This document shows positions 54,491-64,000 of a stretch of 64,000 bases of DNA, in pieces. The notes below the pieces were generated by a model. That model ran no database searches. It saw nothing but the letters and a program-made list of their open reading frames with translations, and was not told the origin of the DNA. The stretch is taken from NCBI RefSeq assembly GCF_964204865.1, contig NW_027556492.1, forward strand, positions 121,380 through 185,379, given 5' to 3'. A program made the position numbers and the translations under genes. Positions within the stretch are counted from its first letter, which is position 1, and each line of letters opens with the position of its first letter. The DNA is from Styela clava (taxonomy: Eukaryota; Chordata; Ascidiacea; Stolidobranchia; Styelidae).

Positions 54491-55428
54491 TGACAAATAA
54501 AGAAAAAGGAAAAAAAATTAAAGAAATGACAGAAAAACAAAGAGAACGCGAAAGATGAAAATTATTTTTACGAAAATATATTTGATTATCAAATCATAAA
54601 GACATAAAATATCATAGTAATTTGACAAATCGAATTTTAAATTGTAAACATATTAAAAAAGATGAAGACAAAAATAAAGTAATAGATGTTATAAATGGAG
54701 AACTTAAAATGTCTGATATCGAACATGATTTGTTTCTTTTATTAAGAGATGAAATATTTTTTGATTTAATTAATGTTATTAGAGATAATAATAAAATTGA
54801 AGAAGATAAAACAAAAGAACGGAAAAGATTAGAAGTAGTAAAATTACTAAAACGTTTTAAACAATATGAATGATCATGAATTACTATGAAAAACATGGAA
54901 GCTTTAGCAGAAGAAGTAAACAGACAAAATAATTATGATAAAGATAAATTAGTTACTTTAAATGACAGATTTTATGATAAAGATGTTCATGGTAGCGAAA
55001 CATCAGATGATACTACTCTTTTTTATTTTTTAATTGGAAAAAAAGATGAAGATTATAAATATGCGACAGATGTTTCAATTTGTGTTTATAGAGGAGGTGA
55101 TATTAAAGTTAAATATCCCGACATCACAAACTTTACAGAATATGATGACGATGGACATAAAACTATGTATTGTAAAGTAGCAACTTATTTTGATATCCAT
55201 AACGATTGAGATGATATTATTGATAAAATTAAAAAAACTATAACATATTTAGAAATAAGAGACAAAGAAGAAATTGAAGAAGCTGAAAAAAAAGAAGCTG
55301 ATAAATGAAGAGCATTACGAAAAAAAGAGGAAAAGAAAGAGCTTGAAGCAAAAAGAAAAGAGATGGAAGCAAAAATATTAAAGGATATAGCAAAAAAAGC
55401 TAAGAAAAAAGCAAATGACAAAATGTAA
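54490..55428 (+). CDS. Hypothetical coiled-coil protein (second copy of 8145-9083)
   Basis: Identical 312-aa product. Confidence 0.75.
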
Positions 55429-55522
55429 TTATTGTATTAAAGAACCTAAAGGCACATACTGTTTAGAGTGTTTTTTAAAGAACGAAAAAGAGCGTAAAAA
55501 AAATGTTAAAAAAAGAAATTAA
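55415..55522 (+). CDS. Small zinc-ribbon protein (second copy of 9070-9177)
   Basis: Identical 35-aa product. Confidence 0.5.
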   Translation: MTKCNYCIKEPKGTYCLECFLKNEKERKKNVKKRN

Positions 55523-56162
55523 AAAATTTTGAGATTTAAATAAAATATTGGCGAAAATTGGCAATGTCGAAAATGTTACTGTAAGCCCTAAACTTGACGG
55601 AGTTGGGGCTTACTATGATAAAACATCTAACAGTTTAGTTATATGTCGATCCTCGGCTAGAGTGACAACATTTTCTATAAAAAAAGATGATAGAGTTGAA
55701 GGCTTTGGCGAATTAGTTTTAAATAAAGAGTTTGGAAATCGGCGTGATGTTGTAGGTCTTATTAATAGAAAGTTTTATGATAAACGCCACGACTTGTTAG
55801 AATTTATTAACTACAAAAGAGTTGAAAAAATAATTAAATTGAAAGATTTGAAAAAGTATATTGAACAACAGAAAAATATTGATTTTTACACTGATGGTGT
55901 GATTATTGAACGTAAATATGCGTTTAAATTCGAAGGACCTAAAAGTTGTGGAACAATAGATAAAATAACAAAACAAATTGGCAAAAAAACGGGCAAAATT
56001 TCTTATATTGCTTGATTAAAACAAAGTATTAAATTGAATGAAATTACTGTCAAGAAAGTTAATTTGTCAACTAATAAAAGTAAATATAAAGTGGGTGACC
56101 ATGTCGTTATTGAATTAAAAGGACAAACGGTTCCTATCATAATAAAAAAGGAGAATATATAA
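55503..56162 (+). CDS. Minimal DNA ligase (second copy of 9158-9817)
   Basis: Identical 219-aa product. Confidence 0.72.
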
Positions 56163-56163
56163 T

Positions 56164-56787
56164 ATGAATAAATTTATAGTAGTTGAAGGTATTGATTATT
56201 CAGGTAAATCAACCTACATAGAAAAATTGAAAAAAAAATATAAGAAAGAAGGAAAAAGTGTTTATGTGACGCGAGAGCCACGAGGAATTAGTTTTGGCGA
56301 ATTATTAGCTAAAGAAGTCTTTTTTAATGACAACCTCAAAATTAGTTCGATCACAAAAGCAATTTTGTTTATTAGTGTCGGTTGAGAATTATATAATAAA
56401 GTATTGGCTAAAAAGTTTAAGAAGTATGATATTGTGATTTGTGATAGGTATATATTTAGTACGTTTGCTTATCAAGTATTTGGAGGTGATAAAACAATTA
56501 ATCAAAATCAATTATTGACAATGTACACTTACGCGATGCCAAAAAATTATTTACCTCACGAAGTACACTGAGTAGATTGTTCGACTGCCGAAATTTTAAG
56601 ACGAGTAAAAATTAGATTACCAGCTAATAATTACGACGCAAAATGTTTAAAGAAAAGTTATGTTAATAAGATTAGAAAAGCCTACAAAGAAACTTTTGAG
56701 TTTTTTACGTATAACACTATCTATTTTAAAAAACGTATCGAATGAAACGTTATTGTGTTTGAAAAGGATGACAAAATTAATGAATAA
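56164..56787 (+). CDS. tmk: Thymidylate kinase (second copy of 9819-10442)
   Basis: Identical 207-aa product. Confidence 0.92.
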
Positions 56788-57355
56788 TATTTTTAAGAGT
56801 TTGGCGCAAATGCGCGATTTGAATATGTATGAAACAGATGAGTTGAAATTGATGCCTATCAATGAGGCAAAAAAATTAAACAAAACTATTATTGTTTTAA
56901 ATTACAAATTATTTTATAATGACAAAAAAGCTTATGCTGTCGTTTTGAAGAACACGAACAAGTTTAAATATTTTGAAAGTAACAGTTGGGGCGAAAAAAA
57001 ATTTTTTGCTAAAAAAACCTTTGTAAAGAACAATAATTTAAAAATCAAGTTTAATTGTCTTGACGGTGATTATGGATTTGTAGCGATTGACACGGTGGGT
57101 TCGAAAGCCCACTTTGTTAATTGAAATGAAATTTTAGATAGTCAAGTCCATAAAAAACAAATATATAAAATTAGATTTAGTATTAACTATAATTTTTCAA
57201 TAGATTTTTTAAACGATTCTTGACGAAAATTTCGAGCAACACATTCTAATCTATATTTTAAAAATTTTAGAAACGAAGTTGATAGATATATAATAAATTT
57301 AAAGTTTGTAAGAACATTTATAAATAACATAAAAGGAGTAAAAGAAGATGTTTAA
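56780..57355 (+). CDS. Hypothetical protein (second copy of 10435-11010)
   Basis: Identical 191-aa product. Confidence 0.72.
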
Positions 57356-57734
57356 AAATAATAAAGAAAATAATGATTTAGGGGTATATAGTGATGATAT
57401 TGATATTATGTTAGAAGTTGCCAATGAAGTATTTTGTAGAACAGTATCGTTAAGTTGAAGTACATGACAAAAAGTTCATGGTTATCAGAGTGCTACCTTA
57501 GTAAAACATTCATCAAAAATGAATACGTCTAAATTGTTAAATACTCGACGAACTATTTTGACATGTAAAGCAATTTGATCACTATCGAAAAATATTTTAA
57601 AATTGGAAGATAATGATAAAAATAGAATAAAATGTTATAGAGAAGGGTTACGTTTTTATGTTACAGTGTGACCACCTACTATGTCATGATATCGAGAATT
57701 TAAAGGATTTTTAAAGAAATGAAAAAAAAAATAG
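57348..57734 (+). CDS. Trp-rich hypothetical protein (second copy of 11003-11389)
   Basis: Identical 128-aa product. Confidence 0.7.
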
Positions 57735-58261
57735 ATATATTATATAATAAGTATGTTGAAACAAAAGACAAAAAAATTCTAAATAGAATCAAATATGAGA
57801 TGATGGATATAGCAAAAAAAACATGTAAAGTTGTTTCACATATAAAAACAAAAGGTTATAGTGATCCAAAAACAATGTACAGTTTCTGTTTTGAACGGTT
57901 TGATAAAATAATAAACGATTATGAACCTACACATAAAACAACGTTGAGTACATATACTGCTATTTGTCTTTGAAATTATTTAAGAAGTAGACAATATCAT
58001 AAAAGTTTAGACATTACAAAATCTAGAATTTATACAACACGATCATTAGATACTTTTAATAATGACAAATTAAAGTTAGATTTAAAGAGTATTTTAGGCG
58101 ATACTTTTGATTATAAATTAATATGTGACTATATTGGACTCAATGGAAAGAAATTAAAAAATAAAGAATTAGCTAAAATATATAATAAACCTTTAGGTTC
58201 TATAAAAACAAGACTACGAACTATTGAAAAGGAACTTAGAAAATATTTTAAAAATAATTAA
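57719..58261 (+). CDS. Sigma factor-like protein (second copy of 11374-11916)
   Basis: Identical 180-aa product. Confidence 0.75.
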
Positions 58262-58296
58262 ATCTTTTTTAGTGTTTTTGTACATATATATATATG
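58248..58296. repeat. 49-bp element, copy A in the second unit
   Basis: Same as 11903-11951. Confidence 0.8.
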
Positions 58297-58503
58297 GAGG
58301 GTCTCAAAAAACCTCTAGTCCTAAATACATAAAATTTAAGAGTAACAAACTCCGCCTTGTTACTAAATTAACTTTTTGACTTTAAACTGTTAGACACGGG
58401 TGCGTCTTTAACCACACTACAGTTTGAAAAGGTACTATAACCTTTTAGTCAAGTCGTGACTTAAACCGACTTAACTACCTCTGTTAACGCGGAGGTGGTT
58501 TTT
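58297..58503 (+). ncRNA. Hairpin-rich RNA region (second copy of 11952-12158)
   Basis: Same five stem-loops, ending in the terminator-like stem at 58477-58496. Confidence 0.6.
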
Positions 58504-58579
58504 GGGCCTGTAGCTCAATAGGGAGAGCATTTGGTTTGCAATCAAAAGGCAGTCAGTTCGAATCTGGCCAGGTCCACCA
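58504..58579 (+). tRNA. tRNA-Ala (TGC), second copy
   Basis: Copy of 12159-12234. Confidence 0.93.
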
Positions 58580-58583
58580 TAAT

Positions 58584-58660
58584 AGAGTGTTAGCTCAGCA
58601 AGTAAGAGCGCCTGTATTACAAGCAGGAGGTCAGTGGTTCAAGCCCACTACACTCTACCA
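58584..58660 (+). tRNA. tRNA-Val (TAC), second copy
   Basis: Copy of 12239-12315. Confidence 0.93.
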
Positions 58661-58666
58661 TTTTTT

Positions 58667-58743
58667 GCTGGTTTAGCTTAATTTGGCAAAGCACCCGTCT
58701 TGTAAACGGACGAGTAAAGGTTCGAGGCCTTTAACCAGCACCA
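58667..58743 (+). tRNA. tRNA-Thr (TGT), second copy
   Basis: Copy of 12322-12398. Confidence 0.92.
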
Positions 58744-58746
58744 TAT

Positions 58747-58822
58747 AGAGCTATAGCTTAGTGGTTACAGCGCACGCCCTATAAGCGTGAGATCTTGGGT
58801 TCGATCCCCAATAGCTCTACCA
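58747..58822 (+). tRNA. tRNA-Ile (TAT, C33), second copy
   Basis: Copy of 12402-12477; C33 is present here too. Confidence 0.88.
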
Positions 58823-58825
58823 TTT

Positions 58826-58901
58826 GGATCTGTGGTGTAATGGATAACATGCCTCTCTGTCTAAGAGAAGATAGCGAGTTCGATTCTCGTCAGGTCCGCC
58901 A
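58826..58901 (+). tRNA. tRNA-Asp (GTC), second copy
   Basis: Copy of 12481-12556. Confidence 0.9.
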
Positions 58902-58902
58902 C

Positions 58903-58988
58903 GGAGGAGTAGCGAAGTGGTTAAACGCGTCTGACTGTAAATCAGATTCTTTTTAGATACGGGAGTTCGAATCTCTTTTCCTCCACCA
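58903..58988 (+). tRNA. tRNA-Tyr (GTA), second copy
   Basis: Copy of 12558-12643. Confidence 0.93.
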
Positions 58989-58992
58989 TTAT

Positions 58993-59068
58993 CGGAAAGT
59001 AGCTTAGATGGAAAAGCACTCGGTTTGGGTCCGAGAGATCATAGGTTCAAATCCTCTCTTTCCGACCA
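58993..59068 (+). tRNA. tRNA-Pro (TGG), second copy
   Basis: Copy of 12648-12723. Confidence 0.93.
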
Positions 59069-59072
59069 TTTT

Positions 59073-59163
59073 GGAGCGATACCCAAGCTGGTTTAAGGGG
59101 ACTCATTGCTAATGAGTTAGGTTAGTTTCTGACGCATGGGTTCGAATCCCATTTGCTCCGCCA
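59073..59163 (+). tRNA. tRNA-Ser (GCT), second copy
   Basis: Copy of 12728-12818. Confidence 0.92.
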
Positions 59164-59164
59164 C

Positions 59165-59241
59165 GCCCGATTAGCTCAGTTGGTTAGAGCGATTGCCCGT
59201 TAAGCAAGAGGTCACAAGTTCGAATCCTGTATTGGGCGCCA
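59165..59241 (+). tRNA. tRNA-Asn (GTT, C33), second copy
   Basis: Copy of 12820-12896; C33 is present here too. Confidence 0.9.
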
Positions 59242-59242
59242 C

Positions 59243-59318
59243 GCCTTGTTAACTCAAACGGTAGAGTAGTTGCCTTTTAAGCAAACGGTTAAAGGTTCGA
59301 GTCCTTTACGAGGCACCA
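59243..59318 (+). tRNA. tRNA-Lys (TTT), second copy
   Basis: Copy of 12898-12973. Confidence 0.92.
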
Positions 59319-59323
59319 TTTTT

Positions 59324-59400
59324 GCCCACGTAGCTCAATTGATCAGAGTAAGGGTGTTCTAAGCCCTAGGTTGAAGGTTTGAATCCTTCCGTGGGTACCA
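59324..59400 (+). tRNA. tRNA-Arg (TCT), second copy
   Basis: Copy of 12979-13055. Confidence 0.91.
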
Positions 59401-59535
59401 TTTTATTTATCTGGTCCAAAAATCCAAGGACCAGCTCTACAGACTCAAGGCTAGTCAAAGGTAGCACTATATTAGTGTAAGCCTAGTTTGCCACCACTGT
59501 CTCTACAGACCATTTTGACATGTGGTAAACGTTTC
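59401..59535 (+). ncRNA. Structured segment in the tRNA array, second copy
   Basis: Copy of 13056-13190. Confidence 0.5.
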
Positions 59536-59609
59536 GCAGATGTAGTTTAGTGGTAGAACCTCAGATTTCCAATCTGATTGCGGGAGTTCAATTCTCCCCA
59601 TCTGCTCCA
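59536..59609 (+). tRNA. tRNA-Gly (TCC), second copy
   Basis: Copy of 13191-13264. Confidence 0.93.
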
Positions 59610-59719
59610 ATATTTCAATGTCATTTTTGACATTTTCAGGAACAACGACGTCTATAACGTCAGATTCCAAATGTGCCGAGCATCACAATTTAAACTGCTC
59701 ATTATTTGAGGTGATCAAA

Positions 59720-60016
59720 ATGAAAACGATATGCGTCAAAAGAAACATGACTCAAAGTGAAAAACTTTTAGTTTTAAGACAGAAGAGGCTAGTTTTAATA
59801 TCACAAATAAAACACGTCAAACTTCTTTTTTTCTTATGTTTGTTTGTAATAATCATACCTTACTATTTATATGTAAAGTGTTATCGAAACGTGAAAATTA
59901 TAAACAAAATAAAAAAAATTAATACTAAAATAGTAGAGCGAGGTGGGTACGAAACTAGCGTACAAAAATTATATAATCCTCATACTACGAAAATCCCTTG
60001 AAAAAGTCATAGTTAA
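59720..60016 (+). CDS. Small basic membrane protein (second copy of 13375-13671)
   Basis: Identical 98-aa product. Confidence 0.65.
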
Positions 60017-60030
60017 ATAATAATATTACT

Positions 60031-60111
60031 ATGGACAGAGAAAAAAAGAAAAAGAAGATTGAAGACGAAAATGATATCGCTGATGTTGTTATTGTTTCAG
60101 TTTTTATATAA
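60031..60111 (+). CDS. Possible micro-protein (second copy of 13686-13766)
   Basis: Identical 26-codon frame, weakly supported. Confidence 0.3.
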   Translation: MDREKKKKKIEDENDIADVVIVSVFI

Positions 60112-60411
60112 ATGACAAATGAAGAAAAACGAATGTATGATTGATACATTTGATCAGTTTCAACAATGATACAAAAAAATATGATTGATTTAAGAACTCT
60201 AAAAAATCAAGTAAAAGAGTTAAGATATATGTTAATGGCTGATTTTGAAGGACCACCTCCACATTGAGAGTCTGAATATGTGAATCCACGATATTTCACA
60301 ATCTTAGAAATTGTAAAAAAGAAAGAAGAGGCTATGCAGTATGGTGTTGATAATTACGACAAAATAAAACAAGGTAAAAAAATGAAAGAAAAATGAGATG
60401 ACAACAGATAA
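60112..60411 (+). CDS. Hypothetical protein (second copy of 13767-14066)
   Basis: Identical 99-aa product. Confidence 0.65.
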
Positions 60412-60435
60412 GATTACATCTTAGGAGAAAAAAAT

Positions 60436-60750
60436 ATGTTATATAGAATAGAAAAATATGATATGATTCATAGAGATTGAGCAAAACACGCAACATCACA
60501 AATATATAATGATTATGTTAAATATTGTGAAATATTAATAGAAAAAGATGACTTACAATTAGAAGATCTTAAAGAATCATTAGATTTAGTTAAATACTCT
60601 ATATTGAATTTGACAGAAACAATTTTAAAATGTATAAAAGAAGGGCAATCAATTATGCCACACAACAGTCTTTTAGAACATAAAATTGAAATTAAAACAG
60701 CTTTAGAATATTGTATTAAAAATTTTAATAATATTAAGGAGGTTTGATAA
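60436..60750 (+). CDS. Paralogue-family protein (second copy of 14091-14405)
   Basis: Identical 104-aa product. Confidence 0.75.
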
Positions 60751-60752
60751 TA

Positions 60753-60956
60753 ATGTTGACAGATGCGCAAGCTAAAGAAGACATGAAGTTTTTAACAGAA
60801 AAAGGAAAAGTGGAGTTACTCACCATTAAACATTGAGTAGAAGAAAAAGATTTTAAGTTAAAAAAATTGTTACAATTATCACTTAGAGTTGAAGAAACAA
60901 ATAAAGCAATAAAATATTGTATTAAAAATTATAATAAAATAAAGGAGAAAAAATAA
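60753..60956 (+). CDS. Paralogue-family protein (second copy of 14408-14611)
   Basis: Identical 67-aa product. Confidence 0.72.
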
Positions 60957-61609
60957 TGAAAACAACAAATGAAAAATTAATAGGAACTATAATGACATTA
61001 CTAATAGAAGAAGATGGGCTAAGTTGAACTAAACAGTTAACAGACAAACAAATTGATTTAATCAAAAAATATATACCACAATATGATCCAAAAAAAATAT
61101 ACAAACAATTTGATACTTTTGTATATAAAGATGTAGTTTGTGTTGTAGAAACATATGATCTAGGTTATATGTGAGCGTATCCTTTACTAAAGAATAGCGC
61201 TGAAAAATATAGTAGCGCAGGTGATGGAACATTAATTAAACTTTATGATGAGTATGATTCAACATTACCAAAACCTTTTAACAAACTAGATGCTAATTTA
61301 AATTTGGAATATATGAATTCGATTTATAACTGAATTGGAGATGGCGCACCTGAATCTTTAAAATTTAAATATATTAACACAAAAAAAACATTTAAAAAGT
61401 TAGATACTATACATGAAAGTCATAAAATTTTAGGTGTGGCATTTAGTAAAGTAATCGACGTTTATTTGAAACCAATTTTAGAACGTATTGAAAAACTTGA
61501 AAAAAAAGTAGAAGATTTACCAACACGTGCCGTAATTGGAGACTGCTTATATCCAATAGGTAAACGTATTGAAAAACTCGAAGACAAGGTTAAGAATAAT
61601 GACAAATAA
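60956..61609 (+). CDS. Hypothetical coiled-coil protein (second copy of 14611-15264)
   Basis: Identical 217-aa product. Confidence 0.72.
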
Positions 61610-61868
61610 TGATATATATAAAAAATTTATCAAACATGTTTCAGTATTAGTGATAAATAATTTAATTAATTTAGAAAATTTAAAAGATATGTTGACTATA
61701 ACAAAAAATGAAATATTAGAACGTTCAGAAGAAATTATTAAAAAGATGTACCGCAGAGAATGAGGAGAAATAACTTTCAACGAAGAAATACAATTAGAAT
61801 GTATTATGATTAAAAAAGCATTGGAACATTGTATCAAAAATTTCGATAAAATCAAAGGAGAAAAATAA
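61599..61868 (+). CDS. Paralogue-family protein (second copy of 15254-15523)
   Basis: Identical 89-aa product. Confidence 0.72.
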
Positions 61869-62236
61869 TGATTAGAGATTGAGAATGAGAATATAGCGAA
61901 AGAGAAAAATATTTAGAAAAAAATAGAAGATTTGTATTATCAAGTAATGATAGATTTTATAATAGTAACGATGAATCAGATTATAGAATTATAGAAGACT
62001 TGATAATATATGAAATATATAATAAACATATGACTATTAAAGATCTTAAAAAATTATTTTATGAATATAGCACGCGAGAGTTTGAAGAAAAAAGAAACCA
62101 TTTTAAAAAATTTCAAATTACATCATTAGAAAGTGTACGACAAATAGGTATAATTACTCGACATTGTGAAGCTATGAAGAATTTATTAAGTTTTCATATT
62201 ATTAAACAAGAAGAAAAAAAGGAGAAAAAAGAATAA
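61868..62236 (+). CDS. Hypothetical helical protein (second copy of 15523-15891)
   Basis: Identical 122-aa product. Confidence 0.65.
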
Positions 62237-62541
62237 TGTATTACGACCCAGAAACAGATGTAACAACATCACCAAATATTGATCGTGAAGATTCACCATG
62301 AAAAATAGAATTAGAAAGATTTTATAATGAAAATAAAGAATTAAAAGAAAAAAATAAAGAATTAGAAGAAAAAAATGAAGATTTGAAGTTTGAGATGTAC
62401 TGTATGAAAATGAACAGATGTCCAAATATAATACGCCATTATAGATATTATAGTCGTTGTTGTAAGGATACTTGTTTTAGTTTACGAAAAGATCCTCATT
62501 TTAAACGATATTATAAATGTCGTTGCTGAACGGTCAACTAA
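62236..62541 (+). CDS. Coiled-coil/cysteine-cluster protein (second copy of 15891-16196)
   Basis: Identical 101-aa product. Confidence 0.68.
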
Positions 62542-62542
62542 A

Positions 62543-63142
62543 ATGTTAGATTTCAGAGGACAAAATTTATACAACTTAGGGCCAATTTTTTTAGTTACTG
62601 GCCCTATGTTTGCCGGAAAAACGGCTTGAGTACAAAGAAAATTAATTGAATGAGAGTGTGAAGACGCACCTATTTTTCAACGTGAAGATACTATTAGAAA
62701 AGAAAGACAGATTGAAAATGTGATTCCATATAAAAATAACGTTGATTTAAAATCGAAATTAGACGAAGTTCTTAATAAAATTTTAAATAAAAAGTTACCC
62801 CAAATCATCGTTTTTGAAGAATGTCATTTCTTGCCTCTTGAATTCTTTAACGATATTGACAAATTAATCAGCTGAGGTATTGTATTGTTATTTTGTGGTC
62901 TTAGATTACTTAATAATGATGTACGCCGTTTCATGATGAAAACATTAGAAGGAAAAGCAGATTTTATTGTCAATTTAGAAGGTACTGATTTTTGCTCATC
63001 ATGTGAAGATATGCCAGATTACTCTTTGTCATATCGAAAATCAACTAAATCAACAAGCTATGTTGGTGGATCAGACACTTACCAAGCATTATGCATGAAA
63101 TGTTTCATAAAAAAAGAAAAATATAAGGAGAAAAATATATAA
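62543..63142 (+). CDS. tdk: Thymidine kinase (second copy of 16198-16797)
   Basis: Identical 199-aa product. Confidence 0.93.
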
Positions 63143-63144
63143 AA

Positions 63145-64000
63145 ATGAATATGAACGAAAATAATAATATCGAACAAAATAACGCACTAAAAAATATCGA
63201 GTATTATATGTGACAAAATATTTTTAAAGGTGCTTATACTGGAGTTTCATTACTCTCAATACCAAAAGTTTTTGATTTCGATTTTAAAAAAATGTATCAA
63301 GACAAACCAAAAAAAGGTAAAAAAGAAAAGGATTCAGATTTTAACAATAGAAAAGTACAAGTTACAAATTACAATCAAGTTGTAAAAAGTTATATTAGTA
63401 CTCACGAAAAAATAATTAAAGATTTTAAAGTATCATTGAAAACATTAAATCCACTAATTTTGACTGAAATCTTAAAAAAAATAAATGATGGAATTGTGTC
63501 TTGATATACAATTAATAAATTAGATTTCAAAGTAACAATTAACGACTTACCTCGTTTGTATGGAATAACTTATGATAAAGAAAATTTCTTAAAAATCATG
63601 GGTGAATTATTTAATAAAGATATCAAATATAGTATTAATGAAGAAAAAATTGATATTGAACTTTCAAATGAGTATAAAATTCCAACAAATGAAAAAATGA
63701 CATGAATTAAAAAAAAAGTAACAATTTCAAAAAAAGACTTTGATAATTTAGTTCAAGGACCTTCTCACATAAATTTTATTCACAATCTTTTTGAAGTGTT
63801 TAAAGGAGTTGTGTTATTTGACATTATAATTAGCGCAAAACCTCATTTAACAACAGCTGAAAAAATTAGTGACGATTTAGAAATTGACTACATTTTTGAA
63901 ATTATTGGAGCACAAACAAGTAAAAAAATTAATGAAAATAGAATTTTGATGGCTGAATATAAATATACACAAGCACAATCAACAATTCATAAAATGGACA
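63145..64000 (+). CDS. Hypothetical protein, cut by the window end (second copy of 16800-17711)
   Basis: First 285 of 303 codons; the 3' end lies beyond the window. Confidence 0.75.

Larger units (their letters stand above)
46346..64000. repeat. Second copy of the overlapping part of the genome unit
   Basis: This stretch repeats 1-17655 at a constant offset of 46,345. It is cut by the window end inside the gene that starts at 63145. Confidence 0.95.

Overview
The window is a bacteriophage genome that reads TGA as tryptophan (genetic code 4). Almost every gene is open only if TGA is a sense codon. TAA and, less often, TAG are the stops. The sequence is very AT-rich, ribosome binding sites are mostly AAGGAG/GGAGAAA, and many genes overlap as TAATG or by a few codons. 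No cell-wall lysin and no UGA-reading tRNA gene were found. That fits a wall-less Mollicutes host (Mycoplasma/Spiroplasma or an uncultured relative) that already uses code 4. No integrase, repressor or CRISPR array was seen, so a lytic phage is the simplest reading. A DNA-packaging terminase, portal, scaffold and capsid set is present but no obvious tail tube or tape measure, which suggests a short-tailed virion.

The genome unit is 46,345 bp. Bases 1-17655 recur at 46346-64000, so the window is about 1.38 units of a circular or concatemeric molecule. The copies look identical except for about 27 substitutions confined to 1318-1860 (47663-48205 in the second copy).

Layout of one unit: (1) 45.6-46.2 kb, a control region with a 49-bp inverted-repeat element, two consensus promoters without a following ORF and a terminator. 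(2) 46191-47188 (= 1-843), a leftward two-gene operon. (3) 844-1758, an AT-rich divergent intergenic region. (4) 1759-11916, rightward early genes: many small unknowns, two small membrane proteins, an orphan N6-adenine methyltransferase, a peptidyl-tRNA hydrolase, a minimal DNA ligase, thymidylate kinase and a sigma-like factor. (5) 11903-13264, the second copy of the 49-bp element, a hairpin-rich RNA region, twelve tRNA genes and a second structured segment. (6) 13375-23987, small paralogous helical proteins, thymidine kinase, a Q/N-rich SSB-like protein, a PD-(D/E)XK nuclease, a RuvC-like resolvase, a family-B DNA polymerase with a C-terminal Cys/His cluster, and an SF3 helicase. (7) On the minus strand, from 45576 down to 23988, the virion operon: scaffold, capsid, coiled-coil protein, a 2818-aa modular fibre-like protein, two small proteins (one holin-like), portal, an 1807-aa virion protein, another virion protein, a candidate small terminase and TerL. 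The two transcription blocks meet tail to tail at 23987/23988.

How the genes may work together (inference): host-type extended -10 promoters (TGATATAAT) drive the early blocks. The phage sigma factor may then recognise the 49-bp element found just upstream of both the RNA/tRNA block and the virion operon. Thymidine kinase plus thymidylate kinase feed dTTP to an AT-rich genome copied by the PolB/SF3/SSB-like/ligase set. The tRNAs and peptidyl-tRNA hydrolase support translation.
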